From assembly GCF_001718695.1 (NCBI RefSeq), contig NZ_CP013422.1, forward strand, positions 1,612,001 to 1,676,000: a DNA stretch of 64,000 nucleotides, given 5' to 3'. The notes beneath the pieces were generated by a model. It ran no database searches, was not told the DNA's origin, and saw nothing but the letters and a program-made list of their open reading frames with translations. Position 1 is the first letter of the stretch; each line of letters begins with the position of its first letter. Below, one piece after another: positions 17,223-24,559 of this stretch. Position numbers and translations under genes: made by a program. This DNA comes from Burkholderia ubonensis (lineage in GTDB: Bacteria; Pseudomonadota; Gammaproteobacteria; Burkholderiales; Burkholderiaceae).

Positions 17223-17300
17223 GCTGGTTGATGCGGTTGGGTGACGCGGTTGGTTGATGCGACGGGTTGACACGACCGGTTGACGCAGCCGGCCGATGCG
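17223..17300. repeat. Six degenerate 13-bp tandem repeats
   Basis: Six consecutive 13-bp units of the form (g/a)nnGGTTGAtGCG occupy 17223-17235, 17236-17248, 17249-17261, 17262-17274, 17275-17287 and 17288-17300. They lie directly after the DUF488 gene and before the TauE/SafE gene. Units differ by one to four bases. The function is unknown; an old slippage array or a set of protein-binding sites are both possible. Confidence 0.75.
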
Positions 17301-17446
17301 CCGCCGCACGGCGGCCGCCCGTGCGCGTCTGAAACGGAGCGCACGCACCGCCTTTGCGCGGACGCGATCCTGCATTACCATCGGGCCACCTTCGCGCTCG
17401 CGCTCGCCGCCGGCGCGCCCTGCCACGCTACCCTTCCTGCGCACCG

Positions 17447-18184
17447 ATGCTCGTCCTCATCATCCTCGCCGGCCTCTGGGCCGGCCTGCAGAACTCCCTC
17501 GCGGGCGGCGGCTCGTTCGTCACGCTGCCCGCGCTGATCGTGTCGGGCCTGTCGCCGCTCTCCGCGAACATCACGTCGACGGTCGCGCTCTTTCCCGCAC
17601 AGGTGACGACCGGCTGGGCCAGCCGCCACCATGTGCGCGGCGCGGGCCAGCTGCCGTTTCGCGCGCTGTTCCTGATCAGCATCGTCGGCGGCGCGCTCGG
17701 CGGCCTGCTGCTGCTGAAGACGCCGTCGTCGATCTTCTCGCGGCTCGTGCCGTGGCTCGTGCTGTTCGCGACGGCCGTGTTCGCGTGGGGCAGCTTCCTG
17801 CGCAAGCCGAGCGAGGAGACGGTCCATCTCGGCCCCGTCACGACCGCCGTTGCGCAGTTCGCGATCGCGATCTACGGCGGCTATTTCGGCGGGGGCATCG
17901 GCTTCCTGATGATGGCGGCGCTGACGATGGCGGGCCTGTCGCCGCGTCACGCGGCCTCGACGAAGAACGCGCTCGCGGGCGTGATGAACGCGTCGGCGGT
18001 CGTGCTGTTCCTGACCTCGCCGCACCTGCACTGGTCCGCCGCGCTCGCGCTCGGCGGCGGCGCCGTCGTCGGCGGGCTGTGCGGATCGTGGGCGCTGCAC
18101 CGCGTCAACGAGCGCGTGCTGCGGCTCGGCATCGTGTGCATCGGCATCGCGCTGACCATCGGGCTGTTCGTCAGGCCGCTGTGA
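17447..18184 (+). CDS. TauE/SafE family sulfite/anion permease
   Basis: 245 residues and about eight hydrophobic segments. The two-fold TauE/SafE repeat is visible as GLWAGLQNSLAGGGSFVTLPAL near the N-terminus and AIYGGYFGGGIGFLMMAALTMAGLSPRHAASTKN in the second half. Predicted inner-membrane transporter of sulfur-containing or other organic anions. ATG 17447 is chosen because the hydrophobic repeat begins at once; in-frame upstream sequence is arginine-rich and not membrane-like. Confidence 0.9.
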   Translation: MLVLIILAGLWAGLQNSLAGGGSFVTLPALIVSGLSPLSANITSTVALFPAQVTTGWASRHHVRGAGQLPFRALFLISIVGGALGGLLLLKTPSSIFSRLVPWLVLFATAVFAWGSFLRKPSEETVHLGPVTTAVAQFAIAIYGGYFGGGIGFLMMAALTMAGLSPRHAASTKNALAGVMNASAVVLFLTSPHLHWSAALALGGGAVVGGLCGSWALHRVNERVLRLGIVCIGIALTIGLFVRPL

Positions 18185-18389
18185 CGCGCGCGCCGCGAGC
18201 GTCGTCGCTATGCGCCCGCGTCGATGCGCGGGCGAACTCGCCAGCCGCCGCGCGATCGTGCCCGCCGTCGGTCAATGCTGCCGCCGATGTTGAATGCGTC
18301 GGCCGGTAGGCCGGGCGATGCCTGCCGCTCGCGCGCCGGGCCGCGGCCATCGGCGTGACGCAGTCGCCGAGCCTGCGCACGCGCAACGT

Positions 18390-18968
18390 TCAGCCGAACG
18401 GCCGCACGCCGATCAGCCAGCCGTGCAGGAACAGCGCGAACACGGCCCATGCGACGACGCCGGCCGCGATCGCCGACACATCGCCCGACAGACGGCCCGC
18501 CGGATAACGGACGCGGTCGCGCCGATCGCGCGTGCGCGACACGATGAACAGGATGAGCGACCACGCGAAGAACGCGCCGAACAGCACGACCGCGTGCAGC
18601 GTGCCGTTCGCGAGCAGGTGCGCGACGGCCCATACCATCACGCCGGCCAGCATCGGGTGCCCGACGAGCCCCTTGATGCGGTTGCCCGGCACATACGCCG
18701 CCGCGATCAGCACGAACGCGAGCGCGGTCAGCACGCCGGTCAGGTGCCGCACGCCGACCGGCGAGACCCACAGCAGCGTCGCGCTGTCGCGGGCGATCCC
18801 GCAGCCGCGCACGACCAACACCAAGCCGATCAGCGACGCAACCGAATAGCCGGCCTTCCAGCCGCGCTCACCGACGCGCGCGATTGTCGCGGCGCGCCAG
18901 CGGCTGGCCACGATGCGGATCGAATGCACACCAAGAAAGATCACTAAACCGAGAATCAGGACGAACAT
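18390..18968 (-). CDS. NnrU family membrane protein
   Basis: 192 residues with about six hydrophobic segments and the NnrU signature: LGLVIFLGVHSIRI at the start, VGHPMLAGVMVWAVAHLLANGTLHAVVLFGAFFAWS in the middle. The family is linked to nitric-oxide/nitrite metabolism in denitrifiers and to isoprenoid-modifying relatives; no denitrification genes are nearby, so its role here is open. Monocistronic, converging on the TauE/SafE gene. Confidence 0.88.
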   Translation of the reverse strand: MFVLILGLVIFLGVHSIRIVASRWRAATIARVGERGWKAGYSVASLIGLVLVVRGCGIARDSATLLWVSPVGVRHLTGVLTALAFVLIAAAYVPGNRIKGLVGHPMLAGVMVWAVAHLLANGTLHAVVLFGAFFAWSLILFIVSRTRDRRDRVRYPAGRLSGDVSAIAAGVVAWAVFALFLHGWLIGVRPFG

Positions 18969-19351
18969 CGGCTGTCTCCATCTGCAACGATGAGTGGGGA
19001 ATGCATTCAGCGCGGCGTTCGATGCGCCGTTCGCGGGGCGGGTGTCGCGGTGCGGGCCGCTCAGATGTCGCGTGCGGCTCGCGCCGATCATAAACGCCGG
19101 GCCGGTCGTTGTGAAGCGCGGAGAAACAGCGCGCGGCATGCTTGAAGTTTCGTCTAGCGGATGCGAGCAACGTGCGGCGCGCGAATCGTCAGGGCGTATG
19201 CGTGCGGACGGCGCAGGGCACTGAGCATCGAGTAAGAGTCCTGAGCGTCGCGTGCCGAGCGCCGAGCGCAGCGAACATCGACCGCCGCGGGTCCAGTATC
19301 GACAAGCCCCGAACACTGAACAATCCGCAGTTGCCGTCACGCCGACCGACG
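18969..19351. other. Intergenic region without a supported gene
   Basis: About 380 bp between the NnrU start and the TfoX-domain stop. It includes a loosely repetitive stretch (about 19220-19270) of GAGC/GCCGAGC units. It should contain the NnrU promoter, but no convincing hexamers or hairpins stand out. Confidence 0.45.
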
Positions 19352-19885
19352 CTACGCCTGCTTACGCTTCGACGCCGGTTTCGCTCCGGATTTCGTTTTC
19401 GCTTTCGACGCACGCTTCGAAGCCGATTCCGTCGCCCGCTTCGCGTCAGGTTTCGCGGACGGCTTGACACTGCGCCCACGCATCGACCGCGACTCCGCCT
19501 CACCCTCGTCCACCGGCTTCCGCCTCGCCTTCGCTTTGCGCTTCGGCGGCCCCGCCAGCAACGCGGCCCGATACGCGCCGCGGCACCAGTCGAACAGCGC
19601 GCTCGCATCCTCGAGCACGTCGGCCGGGGTTTCGTAATAGCCTTCGAGATTGACGGTGCGCGTGCGTCCCGAATACGAAAACGGTCCCATCCCGGCTGCG
19701 ACGAAGGCGGGCCGGCTCACGTCGTCGACGCGCAGGAACAGCGACCCGCGCGACATGAACCCGAACATCACGCCGTCGATCCGCAACGCCGCGCCGCTGA
19801 AGAATCGCGTCACCACGACGTTGCCGAGCATCGCGAGCCGATACGCGATCTCGTCGCCGTGCGCCTTGTCTGCCTGCCAGCTCAT
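19352..19885 (-). CDS. TfoX N-terminal-domain protein with a histone-H1-like tail
   Basis: 177 residues. Residues 1-105 form a TfoX/Sxy N-terminal domain (YRLAMLGNVVVTRFFSGAALRIDGVMFGFMSRGSLFLRV). The last 65 or so residues are a low-complexity Lys/Ala/Ser/Arg tail ending in ASKRKQA, much like bacterial histone-H1-like proteins. The ATG at 19885 lies 25 bp from the next gene. TfoX proteins are linked to competence regulation in gamma-proteobacteria; the tail suggests DNA or RNA binding here, which is inference. Confidence 0.82.
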   Translation of the reverse strand: MSWQADKAHGDEIAYRLAMLGNVVVTRFFSGAALRIDGVMFGFMSRGSLFLRVDDVSRPAFVAAGMGPFSYSGRTRTVNLEGYYETPADVLEDASALFDWCRGAYRAALLAGPPKRKAKARRKPVDEGEAESRSMRGRSVKPSAKPDAKRATESASKRASKAKTKSGAKPASKRKQA

Positions 19886-19910
19886 CGGCACGCTCCTTCT
19901 TGCCGGTGCA

Positions 19911-21020
19911 TCACGCGGCGCCGACGCAGCGTTGCGTCCATGCGTCGAATTCGGCGGCGTCGAAGCCGAGCGCCGCCGCGCTGTCGCGAATCTGCCGCCA
20001 CGTCGCACGATCGACCGGAATGCCGTGCGCGAGCCGCTCGGCGCGGCTCGCCTCCTCCGGCTCGCCGGGCATCTGCACCGGCGCGTCGCCGGAACGCGGC
20101 GACGCCTTCGCCCACGCGACGAACGCATCGGCCTCGCGCTGCGCATCGGCCGCATCGAACGCGTTCGGATCGATCAACACCGACAGCATGCCGTTGACGA
20201 TCGCGCTGGTCTTCTGCAACGTGCCGTCGTAGGTCGTATGCCCGCCGACGAGTGCGCCGCCGAACACCTCGCACATCGCGGCGAGCGCATAACCCTTGTG
20301 CAGCCCGAACGGCAGCAGCGCGCCGAACGGCTGCTCGTGCATCACGGCCGGATCGTCGGTCGGCCGGCCGCGATGGTCGATCAGCGCGCCCGCCGGCACG
20401 CGCTTGCGCTGGTGGTACGCGACGCGCGTCTTGCCGTACGCGACCGCGCTGGTCGCGAAATCGAGCAGCAGCGGCGCGCGCCCGGCGCGCGGATACGCGG
20501 CGCAGAACGGATTGGTGCCGAACCGGGGATCGGCGCCGTGAAGCGGCGCGACCAGCAGATCGCCCGGCACGTTGACGAAATGGAACGAAGCGAGCCCCGA
20601 TCGCGCGCATTGCTCGGCCCAGTGGCCGATGCGGCCGAGATGATGCACGTCGCGCAATCCGATCGCGCAGATGCCCATGCGCCGCGCGCGCTCGATGCCC
20701 TCGACCATTGCCTCGAACGCGATCACCTGCCCGAAGCCGCGGCCGCCGTCGATCGTCAGCACCGCGCCGCCGTCGCGCACGATCGCCGCATGCCGGTTCA
20801 ACTGCAACTGCCCTTCGCGGCAGGATGCGACGTAGTTCGGGATCATCCCGATGCCGTGCGAATCGTGACCGGCGAGGTTCGCGCCGACCAGGTGCTCGGC
20901 AACCAGCCGCGCCTCGCGCGCGCTGCTGCCGGCCCGTTCCCACAGCGCGGCGACGAAGTCGTGCAGCGGTTCGGCGCGCATGCACAACGCATCGGTATCG
21001 GGTATCGGCGGCATAGTCAT
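19911..21020 (-). CDS. Ldh2/malate dehydrogenase family NAD(P)-dependent oxidoreductase
   Basis: 369 residues. Family features: HLVGANLAGHDSHGIGMIPNYV with the catalytic His, RDVHHLGRIGHWAE, and FGTNPFCAAYP. Members of this fold oxidise malate, lactate, ureidoglycolate, delta-1-piperidine carboxylates or related 2-hydroxy/imino acids. GGAG lies about 10 bp before ATG 21020; an ATG two codons in is possible. It is transcribed with the M20 peptidase upstream (55 bp gap) and the TfoX-domain gene downstream (25 bp). Exact substrate not inferred. Confidence 0.88.
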   Translation of the reverse strand: MTMPPIPDTDALCMRAEPLHDFVAALWERAGSSAREARLVAEHLVGANLAGHDSHGIGMIPNYVASCREGQLQLNRHAAIVRDGGAVLTIDGGRGFGQVIAFEAMVEGIERARRMGICAIGLRDVHHLGRIGHWAEQCARSGLASFHFVNVPGDLLVAPLHGADPRFGTNPFCAAYPRAGRAPLLLDFATSAVAYGKTRVAYHQRKRVPAGALIDHRGRPTDDPAVMHEQPFGALLPFGLHKGYALAAMCEVFGGALVGGHTTYDGTLQKTSAIVNGMLSVLIDPNAFDAADAQREADAFVAWAKASPRSGDAPVQMPGEPEEASRAERLAHGIPVDRATWRQIRDSAAALGFDAAEFDAWTQRCVGAA

Positions 21021-21075
21021 CGGCAGGACTCCAGGGGTTCAGACCGACGTCGGCGCGATCGGCCGACCATCGCGC

Positions 21076-22530
21076 TCAGCGCGCGGTCGCGATCACGTCG
21101 GCCACCGCCGCGGTCAGCTTCTTCGCGTACGGCACGTGCAGGAACTCGTTCGGGCCATGCGCGTTCGACTTCGGCCCGAGCACGCCGCACACCATGAACT
21201 GCGCGGCCGGGAAGCCTTCCTGCAGCACGTTCATCAGCGGGATCGTGCCGCCGAGGCCCATGTACGCGCAGTCCGCGCTGAAGTGGCGGCGCGACGCGGC
21301 GTCGAGCGACGCCGCCAGCCACGGCGCGACGTCGGGCGCCGCCCAGCCGGTCGCCGCGCCCGCGTCGGGCTTGAACGTGACCTTCGCGTTGTACGGCGGG
21401 TCGACTTCGAGCAGTTCCTTCAGCTGCTGCACGGCCTGCGCGGCATCGACGAGCGGCGGCAGGCGCAGCGACAGCTTGAACGCGGTGCGCGGGCGCAGCA
21501 CGTTGCCCGCGTCGGCGAGCGGCGGCATGCCCGCCGCGCCCGTCACCGACAGCGACGGCCGCCACGTCGAGTTGAGCAGCGCCTCGCGCGGATCGGTCGT
21601 GGTCGGCAGCACCGGCTTGCCGTCCGCGCCGCACGCCCACGGCAGCCCCTTCCACACCGTGTCGCCGAGAATCGCGGCGGTCGCCTCCGCTTCGCGCAGG
21701 CGGCTCGCGGGAATCTCGCAATGGAACGCGCCCGGCAGCAGGTTGCCGTTCTTCGCGTCCTCGAGCCGTTCGAACAGCTGGCGCATCACGCGGAAGCTCG
21801 ACGGCGCGATGCCGCCGAACACGCCCGAATGCACGCCCTCCTCGAGCACCTCGACCTGCAGGTCACCGGACACGAGCCCGCGCAGCGACGTCGTGAGCCA
21901 CATCTGGTCGTAGTTGCCGGCGCCGGAATCGAGGCACACGACGAGCGACACCTGGCCGAGCCGGTCGCGCAGCGCGTCGACGTACGGCAGCAGGTCGTAG
22001 CTGCCCGACTCCTCGCAGGTCTCGATCAGGCCGACGCAGCGCGGCCGCTCGACGCCCTGCGCGTCGAGCGCGCCGAGCGCCGCGAGGCTCGCGTAGATCG
22101 CATAGCCGTCGTCCGCGCCGCCGCGGCCGTACAGCTTGCCGTTCTCGAACTTCGGCGTCCACGGGCCGAGATCCGCGCGCCAGCCGTCGAATTCGGGCTG
22201 CTTGTCGAGGTGGCCGTACAGCAGGATCGTGTCGGTGCTGCCCGAGCGCGTCGCGGGCGTCTCGAAGAAGATCACCGGCGTGCGGCCGGGCAGGCGCACG
22301 ATCTCGAGCTTCAGGCCCTTGACCGGCTGGCGCTCGGCCCATTGCGCGGCATCGGTGACGACACGCTCGAGATAGCCGCGCTTCTCCCAGTCGGGATCGA
22401 ATGCGGGACTCTTCGCGGGAATCGCGATGTAGTCGGTCAGCGCATGGAGGATTTCATCGTTCCACTTGCGCTCGATGAAGGTGACGAGCTTGTCATGGTC
22501 GAGGACGGGGGTAGTGTCGACGGAGGTCAT
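21076..22530 (-). CDS. M20-family metallopeptidase (dipeptidase/carboxypeptidase type)
   Basis: 484 residues. Zinc-site motifs GHLDKQPEFDGW, GRGGADDGYA and LIETCEESGS are intact, with the lid/dimerisation domain between about 210 and 390. The size matches CNDP-like M20 dipeptidases. Cytosolic hydrolysis of short peptides or N-acylated amino acids is expected. First gene of a short leftward group with the Ldh2-family enzyme. Confidence 0.9.
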   Translation of the reverse strand: MTSVDTTPVLDHDKLVTFIERKWNDEILHALTDYIAIPAKSPAFDPDWEKRGYLERVVTDAAQWAERQPVKGLKLEIVRLPGRTPVIFFETPATRSGSTDTILLYGHLDKQPEFDGWRADLGPWTPKFENGKLYGRGGADDGYAIYASLAALGALDAQGVERPRCVGLIETCEESGSYDLLPYVDALRDRLGQVSLVVCLDSGAGNYDQMWLTTSLRGLVSGDLQVEVLEEGVHSGVFGGIAPSSFRVMRQLFERLEDAKNGNLLPGAFHCEIPASRLREAEATAAILGDTVWKGLPWACGADGKPVLPTTTDPREALLNSTWRPSLSVTGAAGMPPLADAGNVLRPRTAFKLSLRLPPLVDAAQAVQQLKELLEVDPPYNAKVTFKPDAGAATGWAAPDVAPWLAASLDAASRRHFSADCAYMGLGGTIPLMNVLQEGFPAAQFMVCGVLGPKSNAHGPNEFLHVPYAKKLTAAVADVIATAR

Positions 22531-23029
22531 GGCGGGTGCCTGGATCGGGCTGACGAAGATTCGGATGATACGCCGACGGCCCGCCGCCCGGGTGCATTCA
22601 CGGCGCGCTGGCTTTCAGTGCCCTTTCCGCCACGGCCGGCAAGCGATACCGTTCGGCAGAACGCGCCCCATCAACCAAAACGATTACGAGCCGCCGGATT
22701 ATTTAGGCCGCGAATTGATTTAGCCATTTCGTCAAGGATATTTACCGGGCGCCGGTTGTTCCGCGCATCCAGCGAATGACCGAGAAAATCGGCGAAGCCT
22801 TTATCAGTAAAGGCCGAGCGCCCGACATACCGAAACGGCGCGTCGCTGCCCGCCTACTTTCAATGACATGAATCAATATTAAAGTCATTAAATTCCGGCG
22901 TTTACCATTACCAGAACGGGCCAAAGCGATAACATGGCGACGTTAATAAAACGGCGATCCATTTCGGAATCGTCCACCGGCGCCGGCCGCGCCACCTCAA
23001 CCGCATCACGTCCGTTCAAGGAGCCTCGC
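22531..23029. other. Divergent regulatory region upstream of adiC
   Basis: About 500 bp with no gene. It contains a perfect 7-bp-arm stem-loop GCCTTTA-TCAG-TAAAGGC at 22797-22814 and an AT-rich block from 22860 to 22960 likely to hold the adiC promoter. No regulator gene such as adiY is adjacent. Confidence 0.5.
22862..22889 (+). promoter_or_regulatory. Inverted repeat in the adiC upstream region
   Basis: AATGAC (22862-22867) and GTCATT (22884-22889) are perfect 6-bp arms with a 16-bp AT-rich spacer, 140-168 bp upstream of the adiC ATG. A candidate binding site for the regulator of the acid-resistance operon; it could also be chance in AT-rich DNA. Confidence 0.35.
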
Positions 23030-24556
23030 ATGTCCGATGCCAGCTCGTCCTCCTCCCGTTCCACCGCTGCGTCGGCAGCGTCCGACGCGCCGAAGATCGG
23101 CGTCGTTCCCGCCACGCTGATGGTGGCGGGCAACATGATGGGTTCCGGCGTCTTCATGCTGCCCGCGAACCTCGCCGCCACCGGCGGCATCGCGATCTTC
23201 GGCTGGTTGATCACCGTCGTCGGCGCCGTCTCGCTCGCGCTGGTGTTCGCGAAGCTCGCGGCGATCGACCCGGCCGCCGGCGGCCCCTACGCGTACGCCA
23301 GAAAATCGTTCGGCCCGTACATGGGCTATCAGACCAACCTGATCTACTGGCTCGCGAACGTGCTCGGCAACGTCGGCCTCGCGGTCGCGGGACTCGGCTA
23401 CCTCACGCACTTCTTCCCGGTGATGAAGGACCCGCTGGTGTTCGCGCTCGCGCAGATCTTCGTGATCTGGCTGTTCACCTACGCGAACATCCTCGGGCCG
23501 AACGTGGTCGGCCGCGTGCAGTCGGTCACGACCGTCGTCGCGCTGGTGCCGATCCTCGGGATGGCCCTGTTCGGCTGGTTCTGGTTCAGCAAGGACGTCT
23601 ATCTCGCGGGCTGGAACGTGTCGGGCACGAGCAGCATCGGCGCGATCGGCGCGACGCTGAACTTCACGCTGTGGGCGTTCATCGGCGTCGAGAGCGCGTC
23701 GGTGTCGGCCGGCGTGGTCGAGAATCCGTCGCGCAACGTGCCGATCGCGACCGTCGGCGGCGTGGTGCTCGCGGCCGTCTGCTACGTGCTCAGCTCGACC
23801 GTCATCATGGGGATGATTCCGAACAAGGCGCTGCTCGCCTCGAGCGCGCCGTTCGCCGACGCCGCGCGCCTCGCGCTCGGCGACACCGCCGCGAACGCGG
23901 TCGCGCTGTGCGCGGCGCTCGGCTGCCTCGGCTCGCTCGCGGGCTGGACGCTGCTGGTCGGACAGACCGCGAAGGCCGCGGCCGACGACGGCCTGTTCGC
24001 CAGCGTGTTCGCACGCGTGAACTCGAAGAACGTGCCGTCGGCCGGGCTCGCGATCGTCGCCGTGATCATGTCCGTGCAGGTGCTCGCGACGATGTCGCCG
24101 AGCGCAAGCCAGCAGTTCGGCAAGATCGCGTCGATCGCGGTGATCATGACGCTGCTGCCGTACATCTACTCGTGCATCGCGATCAAGGTGCTCGGCTACG
24201 GCAAGATGCCGCCGCACCAGTTCACGTTCTACACGATCGTCGGCCTGATCGGCGCGGTCTACTCGCTGTGGGCGATGGTCGGCTCCGACGGCCAGCAGAC
24301 GCGCTGGTCGCTGATCTTCGTGATCGCGACGATCGTGTTCTACGAACTGTCGATCAACCGCCAGCGCGAAATCGAGGAAACCCACGTCCATCCGGGCGGC
24401 CGTTCGCCGCGCTGGGTGCGCTACTTCGCGCTCGGCGTCACCATCGTCGCGCTCGCCGCGACGTTCTGGATCTCCGTCGGCCAGCACGAGGCCGATATCC
24501 TTCACGCACGCTCGCCGGCCGCGGGCGTCGCGGCAACCCAGCACACGGGGGAATAA
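23030..24556 (+). CDS. adiC: Arginine:agmatine antiporter AdiC
   Basis: 508 residues, APC superfamily with about twelve membrane helices. It follows E. coli AdiC closely through GNMMGSGVFMLPANLAATGGIAIFGWL, NFTLWAFIGVESASVSAGVVENPSRNVPIATVGG and GCLGSLAGWTLLVGQTAKAAADDGLF. It swaps external arginine for internal agmatine, removing a proton per cycle when paired with AdiA. ATG 23030 is chosen for the AAGGAG seven bases upstream; an in-frame ATG 32 codons earlier gives a Ser/Arg-rich lead. The adiA gene starts 3 bp after the stop. The C-terminus is longer than in E. coli. Confidence 0.93.
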   Translation: MSDASSSSSRSTAASAASDAPKIGVVPATLMVAGNMMGSGVFMLPANLAATGGIAIFGWLITVVGAVSLALVFAKLAAIDPAAGGPYAYARKSFGPYMGYQTNLIYWLANVLGNVGLAVAGLGYLTHFFPVMKDPLVFALAQIFVIWLFTYANILGPNVVGRVQSVTTVVALVPILGMALFGWFWFSKDVYLAGWNVSGTSSIGAIGATLNFTLWAFIGVESASVSAGVVENPSRNVPIATVGGVVLAAVCYVLSSTVIMGMIPNKALLASSAPFADAARLALGDTAANAVALCAALGCLGSLAGWTLLVGQTAKAAADDGLFASVFARVNSKNVPSAGLAIVAVIMSVQVLATMSPSASQQFGKIASIAVIMTLLPYIYSCIAIKVLGYGKMPPHQFTFYTIVGLIGAVYSLWAMVGSDGQQTRWSLIFVIATIVFYELSINRQREIEETHVHPGGRSPRWVRYFALGVTIVALAATFWISVGQHEADILHARSPAAGVAATQHTGE

Positions 24557-24559
24557 CAG

